In this document: one piece after another, positions 25,023 to 34,714 of the stretch
Layout of the letters: each line of letters opens with the position of its first letter
How positions within the stretch are numbered: the stretch's first letter is position 1
Assembly: GCF_002744735.1 (NCBI RefSeq)
Contig: NZ_KZ319339.1
Span: forward strand, 1-64,000
DNA length: 64,000 nucleotides
From: Marinobacter guineae
GTDB taxonomy: Bacteria > Pseudomonadota > Gammaproteobacteria > Pseudomonadales > Oleiphilaceae
Direction: 5' to 3'
Made by a program: the position numbers and the translations under genes
Notes under the pieces: generated by a model
What the model was told of the DNA's origin: nothing
Seen by the model: only the letters and a program-made list of their open reading frames with translations
Databases searched by the model: none

Positions 25023-25480
25023 GCTTCACCCTCCTGGCCAGATGCGCGCTCGATGGCAGCTAGGATCCGGTTGTAGGTACCGCAGCGGCAGAGGTTTCCA
25101 GCCATTGCATCCACGATCTCACCGGTTTCCGGTTTCGGAGTCTTCTTCAAAAGGGCTGTGGCGTTCATGATCTGGCCGCCCTGGCAATAGCCACACTGGG
25201 CAACCCCGAGATCAAGCCAGGCCTGCTGCACCTTGCTGCCAATCGGATCATCGGCCATGGCTTCAATGGTTGTTATTTCACCGGTTGCGGCAGACACGGG
25301 CGTAACGCAGGAACGGATAGCGGTGCCATTGAGATGTACGGTGCAGGCCCCGCACTGAGACATGCCGCAGCCGAATTTGGTGCCCTTCATGCCGAGCACA
25401 TCGCGGATGACCCACAGAAGGGGCATATTGTCAGGAACATCGAGCTCATGTTGCTCGCCATTGATCGTGAGAGTCGCCAT
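25019..25480 (-). CDS. Molybdenum hydroxylase [2Fe-2S] subunit (IorA-like)
   Basis: A 153-residue electron-transfer subunit with two [2Fe-2S] clusters. The plant-type cluster is GCGMSQCGACTVHLNG plus a later Cys (residues about 39-61), and the C-terminal four-helix cluster is CGYCQGGQIM with GNLCRCGTYNRI. It is co-transcribed with and coupled to the large subunit. No third cytochrome c subunit gene is adjacent, so the electron acceptor is unknown. Confidence 0.94.
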   Translation of the reverse strand: MATLTINGEQHELDVPDNMPLLWVIRDVLGMKGTKFGCGMSQCGACTVHLNGTAIRSCVTPVSAATGEITTIEAMADDPIGSKVQQAWLDLGVAQCGYCQGGQIMNATALLKKTPKPETGEIVDAMAGNLCRCGTYNRILAAIERASGQEGEA

Positions 25481-25641
25481 ATCGTCCTCTTATCGGTCGC
25501 TATATCGTTTCCTTCAAGGTAGCTGTACGCGGGGGAAAGGCAAAAAGCGCAGTCTGAATGAAAGGTAATGAAAACCCTTGCGTTCATGCATCAGGGCTAG
25601 GCTATAGTAGTCACCGGAACCACGAGTACACGAGGATAAGG

Positions 25642-26046
25642 ATGGACGCCATTAATCCCACACCGGAGCAGTTGCAGAAGGTATTGGTAGATACCCCGAA
25701 GGACCAGCCAGTGGTCATGCTGAACCTGCTTCGTTTCCGTGATCGGGCCAATTACAAGGAAGAGGCGCCTGAGCGGTCTGGCCGGGAGGCCTACAAACTG
25801 TATATGGAAGAGGCAGCCGCCTGCGTGAAATCGGTCGGTGCCGATGTTATCTGGTCTGGCCGGAGTGTCGGCTCATTGATTGCGCCCCCGGATGAATCCT
25901 GGGATCAGGTCCTTCTGGTTCGCTACCCGTCAATTGATGCCTTCGTGGCCATGATCGAGAGCCCTGAATACAAGGGTGTGGTCAAGCACCGTACCGCCGC
26001 ACTGAAGGAGTCCCGGCTGGTGGCAAATCTTGAGGACAGGCTTTAA
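25642..26046 (+). CDS. DUF1330 family protein
   Basis: A 134-residue ferredoxin-like (dimeric alpha-beta barrel) protein. QPVVMLNLLRFRDRANYK and VRYPSIDAFVAMIESPEYK are the family hallmarks. Function is unknown. ATG at 25642 follows GAGG at seven bases; the longer frame from 25558 lacks support. It is divergent from the IorA-like gene. Confidence 0.87.
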   Translation: MDAINPTPEQLQKVLVDTPKDQPVVMLNLLRFRDRANYKEEAPERSGREAYKLYMEEAAACVKSVGADVIWSGRSVGSLIAPPDESWDQVLLVRYPSIDAFVAMIESPEYKGVVKHRTAALKESRLVANLEDRL

Positions 26047-26057
26047 TCCGATTCGGG

Positions 26058-26387
26058 CTAAAGACCGGCTTGCTGGATTGCCATGTAGCTCAGGGTGCCC
26101 GCGACAATGGAGAGCAGGGCATTCCGACGCCATAAATGGATGATGACCACTAACGTGCCGGGCAACAGCGCGTCAAACCCCACCCATGCCCCTGACCAGT
26201 CCGCCGAGCGCTGCAGAAACACTGTGGCCAGCAGTGCCATAACTGCAGCAGGCAGGTATCGACCGAGATGGCGAACCAACGGGTGCTCCGTATGGCGCTC
26301 AAAAAACAGGAACGGGATCACCCGCGTGGCAAAGGTAGCGATCGCGGCCACCGCAATGAAAGCCGCAAGATAACCCGTCTCACCCAT
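26058..26387 (-). CDS. azlD: AzlD-family branched-chain amino acid exporter subunit
   Basis: A 109-residue inner-membrane protein with about four helices. TFATRVIPFLFFERHTEHPLVRHLGRYLPAAVMALL matches the AzlD/YgaH family, the small partner of AzlC permeases. It overlaps azlC by eight bases, indicating coupled synthesis of a two-component exporter. Confidence 0.9.
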   Translation of the reverse strand: MGETGYLAAFIAVAAIATFATRVIPFLFFERHTEHPLVRHLGRYLPAAVMALLATVFLQRSADWSGAWVGFDALLPGTLVVIIHLWRRNALLSIVAGTLSYMAIQQAGL

Positions 26388-27090
26388 GGTTTCCTTCCTC
26401 CTGCAGATGCTGTTTGCGCGCCCTTCGGTATTCGATGAGCAGTACGCCGGTCACCAGGGCAATCGCACCGATCAATTGATGAGCCGGAGGAAGTAACAGC
26501 ATGGAAACTCCCGCTGCCGCTGCGCCAATCCAGATCGGGAATCCCTCCCCAAGTGCTTTGAACTGCTCCAGGGTCAGCACGATAAACAGGGCAACCAGAG
26601 CGAATTCAATACCGGTGCTGTCGAATGCGACATTGTCGCCAAGCAGTGCGCCGATTGCGCAGCCAATTACCCAATAAAACTGATTGAAGCCGGTGATCCT
26701 GAAATCAACCTCCTGCTCGTAAGCGCGGTCGGCTCCCCTGGGTCGGCTGGTGAGTAGGGAGTAGGTCTCGTCTGTAAGGCCGAAAATCAGATAAAGTTTG
26801 CGCCAGCCGGCGCCGCGAAACTGCCCGAGCAGAGACAGCCCGTAAAAAAGATGACGGGCATTGAGCACGAACATGGCGACGAAAACTTCCAGAAGCCCCG
26901 CGTTTACGGCAAGCAGGCTGACTGCCAGTATCTGGCCGGCACCGGCGTAGATCAGAATGCCCATCAGCGGCGCTGCCCACCAGGCGTATTCCAGCTGGGT
27001 GGTAAACAGTACGCCAAACGCCATGCCCAGCGGAAGGTAGCCGAACAGGATCGGGAGTGTGAGGCGGAAAACGGACTGATTCATTAGCAT
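26380..27090 (-). CDS. azlC: AzlC-family branched-chain amino acid exporter subunit
   Basis: A 236-residue inner-membrane permease of the AzlC/YgaZ family. FGYLPLGMAFGVLFTTQLEYAWWAAPLMGILIYAGAGQ and LNARHLFYGLSLL are typical. It probably exports branched-chain amino acids or related compounds with AzlD. First gene of the azlCD pair; two ATG codons (27090, 27084) are possible starts. Confidence 0.92.
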   Translation of the reverse strand: MLMNQSVFRLTLPILFGYLPLGMAFGVLFTTQLEYAWWAAPLMGILIYAGAGQILAVSLLAVNAGLLEVFVAMFVLNARHLFYGLSLLGQFRGAGWRKLYLIFGLTDETYSLLTSRPRGADRAYEQEVDFRITGFNQFYWVIGCAIGALLGDNVAFDSTGIEFALVALFIVLTLEQFKALGEGFPIWIGAAAAGVSMLLLPPAHQLIGAIALVTGVLLIEYRRARKQHLQEEGNHG

Positions 27091-27252
27091 CCAAACGGTC
27101 GTAAAGCGGCGATCATAGAGAATTCAACGGTTTTTTTGAAGCCGTTAACGGTTCCGACCTTTGCGAGTGTTGGAGGTCTGACGCAGTTGCCGCAATAAAA
27201 GTGTCATAAAACCGGCATACCATCCGCGGCATAGCCCGCTGTTGGAGTTGTC

Positions 27253-28872
27253 ATGTTTGCCACGGTAAGAACCCGGATTCTGTTTTTCGCCTTTCTATCG
27301 GTTTTCGCTCTCGCAGGGCTGGCCACCCTGTCCTGGAGTATCATTCTGAAAGCAGAGGCCGCCTCGGAAACGCTGATCCGGAATAATCTTAGTGAATCCT
27401 GGCTGCTGGCGGATCTCGAGCAGGATCATCGCGAACTTCAGGATCTGGCCTACAAGATCAAGGCCCAGCTTCTGCTGTGGGATGAAATTGAGGCTGCGTT
27501 TAGCGAATTGGAGGCATCTCTGCCTGTGCACTGGAACAGCCTGGCAACCAATGACGGTCTGAAAAACTGGGCAGAAAAGCATCTGGCGGACTATGAACGG
27601 GTCCAGGCCCTTATGGCCGGAATGAAAGAAGGCATTGGTGAAAAAAGTTATTACCGGGTAGGGCAGGTTGTGGATTTCGAGCTGTTCCCCGCCATGGAGC
27701 CGATGCTGACGGCGATCACCGCTCGCCAGCGTAAAAGCCGGGATTCGGTATCCGCCGGGGCCGACGAATTACTGGCGTTTCTTTCAGGGCAGCAAACTTT
27801 TCTGATTGCCGGCTCAGTGGCCTTCCTGCTGATTGTGGTGGCCATGACATGGTGGCTCAGGAAGACCGTTATTCTCCGCCTGCAGGGCATGGAAAGCGAC
27901 CTGGTGGCGATGGAGGAGAACGCCGATCTTACCCGTGTGCCAGTTCTCCGTGGGCGAGATGAGGTCGCTGGTGTGGCGAAGGCGCTGGGGGGCCTGGTGT
28001 TGAGGTTCGAGCATTTTATCGGCGATATTCGCACTGCAGCGGGCGGTCTCGATGAGCGTTCGGGGGCCCTGGACAGCGGTGCCGAGTCGCTCCAGGCGGC
28101 TTCCGAGGAAACCCGTAGTCAGATCCGCGATGTCAGCCAGTCCATGGCGGCAATTGCCGATCAGGCCTCGGCCATTGAGCGGGCCACAGACGAATCGGCC
28201 AGCACTGTGAAAACAGCGGTAGCCGCCAATGAGGAAGTTCAGCATCGTTTGACCGCCAGCGAGGCGGCGGCGGAGCACACCGTGGACGTAATTTCCCGTG
28301 TTTCAGGATCTATCCATGCCCTGAACGAGTCCACGGGCAAGATCGAGCAGGTGATCGGCGTGATTGCTGATATAGCCGAACAGACCAATCTGCTGGCCCT
28401 GAATGCGGCCATTGAGGCGGCTCGGGCCGGCGAACATGGTCGAGGCTTCGCCGTTGTGGCGGATGAAGTCCGGACGCTTTCCCGCCGAACCTCGGATTCC
28501 ACCCGGGATATTTCGCAATGGGTTCAGGATCTCGTGTCCGGGGTCAGCAGCGTGGATGCCCTGCTGGATGAGATGCGCGAGGCGGGTACCAGCAACCGGG
28601 AGCATCTGGTCGCACTGAAGGCTCACCTGGCAACCCTGAAAGGCCAGTTTGTTGTTCTGGAAAGCCACAGCATGGAAATCAGTTCTGCGGTGGTGCTACA
28701 GCGGGATGAGATTGGTCGGGTTGGCCGCCGGTCTGGCGCACTGGATGAAAGTGCCGATTTCCTGATCCGGAGCGTGGAGCAGACCCGCACCATCAGTGAG
28801 GCTTTGAGGCAGGAATCGGTGTCGATGCGACAATTGATCGCACGGTTCAGAACGGCCAGGGAAAATACCTGA
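27253..28872 (+). CDS. Methyl-accepting chemotaxis protein
   Basis: A 539-residue transmembrane receptor. Two membrane helices (about 9-30 and 181-200) flank a periplasmic helical ligand-binding domain of about 150 residues. A HAMP-like segment and a cytoplasmic signalling domain follow, containing the tip sequence [35 protein letters not shown]. Ligand is unknown. No che genes are adjacent. Confidence 0.93.
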   Translation: MFATVRTRILFFAFLSVFALAGLATLSWSIILKAEAASETLIRNNLSESWLLADLEQDHRELQDLAYKIKAQLLLWDEIEAAFSELEASLPVHWNSLATNDGLKNWAEKHLADYERVQALMAGMKEGIGEKSYYRVGQVVDFELFPAMEPMLTAITARQRKSRDSVSAGADELLAFLSGQQTFLIAGSVAFLLIVVAMTWWLRKTVILRLQGMESDLVAMEENADLTRVPVLRGRDEVAGVAKALGGLVLRFEHFIGDIRTAAGGLDERSGALDSGAESLQAASEETRSQIRDVSQSMAAIADQASAIERATDESASTVKTAVAANEEVQHRLTASEAAAEHTVDVISRVSGSIHALNESTGKIEQVIGVIADIAEQTNLLALNAAIEAARAGEHGRGFAVVADEVRTLSRRTSDSTRDISQWVQDLVSGVSSVDALLDEMREAGTSNREHLVALKAHLATLKGQFVVLESHSMEISSAVVLQRDEIGRVGRRSGALDESADFLIRSVEQTRTISEALRQESVSMRQLIARFRTARENT

Positions 28873-28949
28873 ATTTATTCGTTCGATGCATCCGAGGGCT
28901 TCTACCTGACCGCCATTATCCATACTATGGTGGCCCCAAAGGAGGAAGC

Positions 28950-29201
28950 ATGACAGAGAGCGCAGAGCAACAGGCTCAACCCGACCCCAGAGAGGAAAAG
29001 TTCGTTGTCGACAAAGAGTTATTGACAGAGGATCAGCTTCTGGGACTGGTGGAAGAGTACTGCACCCGATACCACGGCCTGAACGACACCGAGAACCCGA
29101 TGGAGGAGACGAGTCGGGTGATTGCCGCAGTGCGGCGTGGCGATCTGGTGGTCTGGTTTGACCCTGTGGAGAATACGGCGGGTCTGGGTGTGCCCGCTTA
29201 G
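28950..29201 (+). CDS. YheU-like (UPF0270) small protein
   Basis: An 83-residue cytoplasmic protein. VDKELLTEDQLLGLVEEYCTRYH-x5-NDTENPMEE and VRRGDLVVWFDPVENTAGL align with the pattern of the YheU/UPF0270 family, which has no known function. It has an acidic N-terminal extension of about 18 residues. A strong AAAGGAGG precedes the ATG. Confidence 0.75.
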   Translation: MTESAEQQAQPDPREEKFVVDKELLTEDQLLGLVEEYCTRYHGLNDTENPMEETSRVIAAVRRGDLVVWFDPVENTAGLGVPA

Positions 29202-29301
29202 GCGGCATGTCCATCAGGGTATTTGGATTTGCACCTACCCGGGGCTTGAACTAAACGTTACAATCGCGCTGTTTTCCCGAAAGCCGTGTGCGAGGTGAAT
29301 T

Positions 29302-29961
29302 TTGATCAGGGTACTGGTTGTTGATGACCATGAGCTAGTGAGGTCCGGTATTACCCGGATGCTGGCTGATAACCCGGACATTGAAGTCATCGGGCAGGCG
29401 GCATCCGGAGAGGACTCCATTGATTTCGTACGCCAGCAGCGACCGGATATTGTCCTGATGGACATCCGCATGCCTGGAATCGGGGGCCTTGAGGCCACCC
29501 GCCGCATTCTCCGGATAGACGATTCCATTCGCGTAATAGTAGTAACCGTTTGTGCAGATGACCCATACCCGACCAGGGTGATGCAAAGCGGAGCCACGGC
29601 CTACATAACCAAAGGCGCAGATATCAAGGAAATGGTTCGCGCCATTCGTATGGCAAACACTGGTCAGCGCTACATTAGCCCCGAAATTGCCCAGAAAATG
29701 GCGCTGAAACAGCTTGGCGGCGACCGGGAGGAAGACGGCGAACTGTCAATGTTTGAACGGCTCTCCGAACGCGAGATGCAGATTGCCATGATGGTAGTGG
29801 ACTGCCAGAAGGTGCAGGACATTTCCGACAAGCTGTGCCTGAGCCCGAAAACGGTCAACAGCTACCGCTATCGGATTTTCGAGAAACTGGAAATTTCCAG
29901 TGATGTTGAATTGGCCCTGATGGCGGTGCGGCTCGGGTTACTTGATGCCGACAAGGTCTGA
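29302..29961 (+). CDS. gacA: GacA/UvrY response regulator
   Basis: A 219-residue two-component regulator. The receiver domain has VLVVDDHELVRSG and the phosphoacceptor Asp in DIVLMDIRMPG (about residue 54). The C-terminal LuxR-type helix-turn-helix has LSEREMQIAMMVVD and LSPKTVNSYRYRIFEKL. In gammaproteobacteria GacA activates the small RNAs that titrate CsrA/RsmA. The start is a TTG with GAGGTG five bases upstream. It overlaps uvrC by about 20 bases, the classical gacA-uvrC arrangement. The GacS kinase is not in the window. Confidence 0.94.
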   Translation: MIRVLVVDDHELVRSGITRMLADNPDIEVIGQAASGEDSIDFVRQQRPDIVLMDIRMPGIGGLEATRRILRIDDSIRVIVVTVCADDPYPTRVMQSGATAYITKGADIKEMVRAIRMANTGQRYISPEIAQKMALKQLGGDREEDGELSMFERLSEREMQIAMMVVDCQKVQDISDKLCLSPKTVNSYRYRIFEKLEISSDVELALMAVRLGLLDADKV

Positions 29962-31807
29962 CCCTGAGAGCGACAACATCGGGGAGTTTGACAGCAAGAG
30001 CTTCCTGAAACAGCTTACGGAGCGGCCCGGCGTCTACCGAATGTATGACGAGGGCGGCTCGGTGCTGTACGTTGGCAAGGCCCGCAACCTGAAAAAGCGG
30101 GTCGGCAGCTACTTCCGAAAGACAGGCCTGGCACCGAAAACCGAAGCGCTGGTTGCCAAGATCGTCTCGATTGAGGTCACCATCACTGGCAGTGAAACCG
30201 AGGCCCTGCTGCTCGAGCAAAACCTGATCAAGTCGTTACGGCCTCCTTACAACATCCTGCTCCGGGATGACAAATCCTACCCCTATATTTACCTTTCCTC
30301 CCATAGCGATTATCCGTCACTTACGTTTCGCAGAGGGCGTACCAAAAAAGGTGGTGGTACCTGGTTCGGTCCGTTTCCAAGCTCTGGTGCGGTCAAGGAA
30401 AGTCTTAATATTCTGCAGAAGGTATTCCGTATAAGATCTTGTAGTGAAAGCTATTTTCGGAACAGGACGCGGCCGTGCCTGCAGTACCAGATTAACCGGT
30501 GTACCGCCCCCTGTGTCGGCTTTATTACGCCAGAGGAATACCAACAGGACATTCGCCATGCGGCGATGTTCCTGGAAGGAAAGAACCCGGTCATCATTCA
30601 TGATCTGATGAATGCTATGGAGACCGCCTCCAAAAACCTCGAATTCGAGAAGGCGGCTGCCTACCGGGATCAGATCAACCATTTGCGCCACGTTCAGGAA
30701 CAGCAATCCGTAGACGGTGAAGGCGGGGATGCGGATGTGGTTGCCATCGCCCAGGATGCCGGGGTTGTCTGTATCGTGGTGATCATCGTTCGTGGCGGCC
30801 GGGTGCTGGGCACCAAGGACTACTTTCCGAGGTATTCCATCGAACAGACCGAAGGCGAACTGCTAAGTGCCTTCCTCGGACAGTACTATTTCGGTGGCAA
30901 TACGCGTCGAGAGATTCCCCGGGACACTCTGGTGCCTGTTGAGGTGGAGGGGCAGGAACTTCTCGCCCAGGCGCTCACCGAGTCTGCCAACCGGGAAACC
31001 CGCATCCGGGGCAACGTTCGGGGGGAGCGCCGGCGCTGGCTTGAACTGGCCATGACCAATGCCCGTCAGACCCTGCTCACCCACCTGGCCAGCAAGGAGA
31101 CGGTTTATCGGCGGTTGCTGGCCCTGCGGGATTTACTGGAACTGGCGGAAACACCCTCTCGCATGGAATGTTTCGACATCAGCCACAGCCATGGCGAAAA
31201 TACCGTCGCATCCTGCGTGGTTTTCGATGAGAATGGCCCCCTGAAGAGCGATTATCGCCTTTATAACATTGAGGGCGTTACTGCCGGCGATGACTACGCC
31301 GCCATGCGCCAGGTGTTGAGCCGCCGGTATAAACGTATGGTGGCCGGAGAGGGCAAACGCCCGGACCTGGTGTTTATTGATGGCGGCAAGGGCCAGCTGA
31401 ACATTGCCCGGGAAGTGTTTGATGAGCTGGAAATCTCGGATATCCCTCTGATCGGTGTCGCCAAAGGCGTAACCCGGCGGGCCGGTATGGAGCAGTTGAT
31501 TGATGCTGTAACCGGCGATGTTTTCCGGGTTCCTGCGGATTCTCCCGCGCTGCATCTCATTCAGCACATCCGGGACGAATCCCATCGCTTTGCGATTACC
31601 GGGCACCGGGCGCGGCGGGATAAAAAGCGCCGGCAGTCTACACTGGAGGGTATCGAAGGTGTGGGGCCGAAAAAACGCCGCGACCTGATACGATATTTCG
31701 GCGGAATACAGGAACTCCGCAAAGCCGGGATTGATGAGATGACCAAGGTGTCGGGCATCAGCAAATCACTGGCGGAAACCATCTACGCAGCACTGCACGA
31801 CGAGTAA
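29942..31807 (+). CDS. uvrC: Excinuclease ABC subunit C
   Basis: A 621-residue nucleotide-excision-repair nuclease. The N-terminal GIY-YIG domain is PGVYRMYDEGGSVLYVGKARNLKKRV. A central UVR region (NAMETASKNLEFEKAAAYRDQI), the RNase H-like endonuclease with FDISHSHGENTVAS and FIDGGKGQLN, and a C-terminal helix-hairpin-helix pair (GVGPKKRRDLIRYFGG, VSGISKSLAETIY) are all present. It cuts both sides of DNA lesions with UvrAB. Start TTG 29942 or ATG 29945. Confidence 0.97.
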   Translation: MMPTRSDPESDNIGEFDSKSFLKQLTERPGVYRMYDEGGSVLYVGKARNLKKRVGSYFRKTGLAPKTEALVAKIVSIEVTITGSETEALLLEQNLIKSLRPPYNILLRDDKSYPYIYLSSHSDYPSLTFRRGRTKKGGGTWFGPFPSSGAVKESLNILQKVFRIRSCSESYFRNRTRPCLQYQINRCTAPCVGFITPEEYQQDIRHAAMFLEGKNPVIIHDLMNAMETASKNLEFEKAAAYRDQINHLRHVQEQQSVDGEGGDADVVAIAQDAGVVCIVVIIVRGGRVLGTKDYFPRYSIEQTEGELLSAFLGQYYFGGNTRREIPRDTLVPVEVEGQELLAQALTESANRETRIRGNVRGERRRWLELAMTNARQTLLTHLASKETVYRRLLALRDLLELAETPSRMECFDISHSHGENTVASCVVFDENGPLKSDYRLYNIEGVTAGDDYAAMRQVLSRRYKRMVAGEGKRPDLVFIDGGKGQLNIAREVFDELEISDIPLIGVAKGVTRRAGMEQLIDAVTGDVFRVPADSPALHLIQHIRDESHRFAITGHRARRDKKRRQSTLEGIEGVGPKKRRDLIRYFGGIQELRKAGIDEMTKVSGISKSLAETIYAALHDE

Positions 31808-31814
31808 GGACAGC

Positions 31815-32381
31815 ATGAATTTACCTAATATCCTCACACTCTCCCGCATCATCATGATCCCGGTGTTCGTGGTGATCTTCTACCTGCCAGTGGAGTGGAG
31901 CTACCTTGTGAGTGCGGCGATTTTCGGACTTGCTGCAGCCACAGACTGGCTTGATGGGTACCTGGCGCGAAAACTGGACCAGAGCACCCCGTTTGGTGCA
32001 TTCCTTGATCCGGTCGCCGACAAACTGATGGTTGCCGTGGCTCTGGCAGTGCTTATTGAGGAACATTCCGCGATTCTGTTGACCATCCCGGCTACAGTGA
32101 TCATTGGGCGGGAAATCGTCATCTCCGCCCTGCGCGAATGGATGGCTGAAATTGGCAGTCGAGCCAGCGTGGCGGTCTCCTACATTGGCAAGATCAAAAC
32201 CACGGCGCAGATGGCTTCCATTGTGGGGTTGCTGGCATTCCCGCCGGGAGTCTTCTGGTCCAATATTGCCCTGGTACTGCTCTATATCGCGGCCATTCTT
32301 ACTCTCTGGTCCATGGGGCTTTACCTCAGGGCTGCCTGGGCTGATCTCTTTCCGGGTAAGACGGAAGGCCGCACGCCCTAG
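31815..32381 (+). CDS. pgsA: CDP-diacylglycerol-glycerol-3-phosphate 3-phosphatidyltransferase
   Basis: A 188-residue inner-membrane enzyme making phosphatidylglycerol phosphate. The CDP-alcohol phosphotransferase motif is visible as DWLDGYLARKLDQSTPFGAFLDPVADK. It starts seven bases after uvrC, continuing the conserved gacA-uvrC-pgsA operon. Its last 56 bases overlap the convergent lipoprotein gene. Confidence 0.96.
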   Translation: MNLPNILTLSRIIMIPVFVVIFYLPVEWSYLVSAAIFGLAAATDWLDGYLARKLDQSTPFGAFLDPVADKLMVAVALAVLIEEHSAILLTIPATVIIGREIVISALREWMAEIGSRASVAVSYIGKIKTTAQMASIVGLLAFPPGVFWSNIALVLLYIAAILTLWSMGLYLRAAWADLFPGKTEGRTP

Positions 32382-32967
32382 CCCATTGAATCACGCTGCT
32401 GGCCAGCTTGCCGGTAGCGGCGCCGAACCCTTCAACAATCTGCTCGATCCCGGTGCCTGCGGCAGGCTCCACGATCCTGAAATTGTCTGTGCACACGCTG
32501 GCCCGCGAGCGGTTGTGGATCAGCTGCATATGCAGTTCAATCACAATCTGTGGTGCACTTTCAGGATTCTCGGCATGAAAGGCGGTGAGCTCACTGATCA
32601 ACGTAAGTTCTGCGTTGGCGGGATTGGTGTCGCTGATCACGCTGGCAAAAGCGTTGCTGCTTCGAAGCGCTTCCACCAGTGTGTCACGAAGCACCACTGG
32701 CACTGTGTCTCGCCAACGAACGTCGTCATAGGCCCGGAATTCCCAGGGTGTTGGCTTGGCCAGTACTCTCGTACTGTTGAACGGTTCCGATGCGTAGGGT
32801 GTATCAACCCGTAGAGATAGGGGGGATTCCTGAACGCCCTGATGCGTGGTTGCTGGTAATGCGAGATCCATAACCCGGGGCGGCTCCGGGTTCGGAAAAA
32901 CCGTGCAGCCACTCACCACGGCAAGGCTGAGCAGGAGGGTCAGATTACCGATAGCCGCTAACTTCAC
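32326..32967 (-). CDS. ABC-type transport auxiliary lipoprotein (PqiC/MlaB-region type)
   Basis: A 213-residue lipoprotein with lipobox LAVVSGC near residues 15-21. The family features VDTPYASEPFNSTRVLAKPTPWEFRAYDDVRWRD and ALRSSNAFASVISD match the ABC-type transport auxiliary lipoprotein component. It is the last gene of the Mce-type lipid transport operon, overlapping the MCE gene by four bases. Probably outer-membrane anchored and part of a periplasm-spanning lipid pathway. It overlaps pgsA tail to tail by 56 bases. Confidence 0.85.
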   Translation of the reverse strand: MKLAAIGNLTLLLSLAVVSGCTVFPNPEPPRVMDLALPATTHQGVQESPLSLRVDTPYASEPFNSTRVLAKPTPWEFRAYDDVRWRDTVPVVLRDTLVEALRSSNAFASVISDTNPANAELTLISELTAFHAENPESAPQIVIELHMQLIHNRSRASVCTDNFRIVEPAAGTGIEQIVEGFGAATGKLASSVIQWARACGLPSYPERDQPRQP

Positions 32968-33902
32968 TTCGACAACTCCTTCATGGTGTCCGTTCCGAAT
33001 AAAATGCCCGTGGGATCCTCTTCCAGACGCCGGCTGAACTGATTAAGGTTCCGGAGCGTGGCCCTGAGTTCCCGCAGCGCCGGTGCCAGCTCACCCATTC
33101 CCTGAAGTCCCGAATCCATGGCACCCTGATTGGCAAGGATCAGCTGATCAATTCTGGCCATCGTGGTGTAAATGATGTCGAGGGTTTTATCCATGGATTC
33201 AAGAACCCGGCGACCGTCTGTCTGAAGTAGTTCACTCGCGCCATCAGACAACTGGGAGACCTTGATGGCCGCCTCTTCGGCCCTGCGTCCGGCTGAGTCG
33301 AATCGTTCCAGCATGGCAGATAGCTGTTCGCGGCGGGAGAGCAGGGCATCTGTTGCTTCTCGGGTGTTCTGCAATATGGCGGAAAGGTTCTCGATGTTAT
33401 CTCCAGACAGCAGCCTGTTAGTGCTGGTGAGCAGTTGATCAGCCTTTGCGAGAAGCTGTTCGCTGTTGGCCAGAATACTGTTGAACGCCGAAGGCTCGGC
33501 GTTTATAACCGGCGGGTTGTCCCGGCTCCCTTCCAGTGTTGGTTGATCCGGGCTGCCGCCACTGAACTGAACATTCATGCTGCCGGTAATGTTCGCCAAC
33601 ACCAGCCCTGCCTTGGTGTTTTTCCGGATAGGTATTGTCTGGTCGACGCGAACCAGTACCCGTACCTGGCCGGGATTTTCCGGGTCCAGCTTCAATTCCA
33701 GTACATCGCCGATCTGCACGCCGCTGTAAAGCACCGGGTTACCTTCCGACAGGCCACTGACGGCCTGGTTGAAGACAATCTCATAGTAGGCCCAATCGCG
33801 GTCTGCCGAGGATTTTGCCAGCCACAGGGAAAAGATCAGGGCCGCCCCGAACGCCAGGATGGTGAACAGACCAATGATCAGGTGATGGGCTCTTGGCTCC
33901 AT
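32964..33902 (-). CDS. MCE-domain protein (MlaD-like)
   Basis: A 312-residue periplasmic lipid-binding protein anchored by one N-terminal helix (HLIIGLFTILAFGAALIFSLWLA). A single MCE domain follows (FNQAVSGLSEGNPVLYSGVQIGDV), then a long helical C-terminal part with leucine/alanine-rich repeats likely to form the hexamer barrel. It works with the ATPase and permease encoded just upstream. Confidence 0.9.
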   Translation of the reverse strand: MEPRAHHLIIGLFTILAFGAALIFSLWLAKSSADRDWAYYEIVFNQAVSGLSEGNPVLYSGVQIGDVLELKLDPENPGQVRVLVRVDQTIPIRKNTKAGLVLANITGSMNVQFSGGSPDQPTLEGSRDNPPVINAEPSAFNSILANSEQLLAKADQLLTSTNRLLSGDNIENLSAILQNTREATDALLSRREQLSAMLERFDSAGRRAEEAAIKVSQLSDGASELLQTDGRRVLESMDKTLDIIYTTMARIDQLILANQGAMDSGLQGMGELAPALRELRATLRNLNQFSRRLEEDPTGILFGTDTMKELSK

Positions 33903-33907
33903 GTTAA

Positions 33908-34714
33908 CTACTCCTGATTCCGCATGGGCGAATGGTTCCTGAAGGCGTAGCTCGCAGCGCGGCCACGGGGGCCGTTAAAGTAGTCCTGGACCCATTCATC
34001 GTCCGTGGCTGCCACGGCCTCCAGAGTATCAGCAACGAGGACCCGGCGCTGTGACAGTACCGCAACCCTGTCGCAGGTTGAATACAGGGTATCGAGGTCA
34101 TGGGTGACCAGAAAAACGGTGAGCCCCAGCGCATCACGAAGGGTAACGATAAGCCGGTCGAAAGCGGCAGCACCAATGGGATCGAGCCCCGCAGTCGGCT
34201 CGTCCAGAAACAGTATTTCCGGATCAAGGGCAAGAGCCCTTGCCAGGCTCGCTCGTTTGACCATGCCGCCGGAAAGTTCGGCCGGGTATCTCAGAGCGGC
34301 CTCCGGTGACAGTCCGGTAAGCGCCAGTTTCATCCGTGCCAGCTGTTCCGCCTCAGGCCTTTTCAGGCCCGCGTGCTCAATCAGCGGCACGGCAATATTC
34401 TCCTGCAGGTTCAGTGATGTGAACAGGGCGCCGCCCTGATATAGCACGCCAAACCGTTGTTCGATCCTTGAGCGGGCGCGGGCAGCGAGTTGTATGAGGT
34501 CTTCGCCAAACACCCGAATATGGCCAGAAGCGGGCGTATTGAGCCCGACTATGCTCCTCAGAAGCACGGTTTTGCCGGTTCCCGAACCGCCGACCACCCC
34601 GAGAATCTCGCCCTTTAGGAGGTCAAGATCCAGATTTTCATGGACGACATGTTCGCCAAACCGGTTACACAGCTCACGCACTTCGATGACGGGTTCTGCT
34701 GACATAATTACCAA
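33908..34714 (-). CDS. Mce/Mla-type ABC transporter ATP-binding protein
   Basis: A 268-residue ATPase. Walker A is GVVGGSGTGKTVLL, the signature is ELSGGMVKRASLARALA, and Walker B is EILFLDEPTAGLDP; the MlaF-like KRASLARA signature is distinctive. It energises lipid movement between membranes. It overlaps the permease gene by seven bases. Confidence 0.93.
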   Translation of the reverse strand: MVIMSAEPVIEVRELCNRFGEHVVHENLDLDLLKGEILGVVGGSGTGKTVLLRSIVGLNTPASGHIRVFGEDLIQLAARARSRIEQRFGVLYQGGALFTSLNLQENIAVPLIEHAGLKRPEAEQLARMKLALTGLSPEAALRYPAELSGGMVKRASLARALALDPEILFLDEPTAGLDPIGAAAFDRLIVTLRDALGLTVFLVTHDLDTLYSTCDRVAVLSQRRVLVADTLEAVAATDDEWVQDYFNGPRGRAASYAFRNHSPMRNQE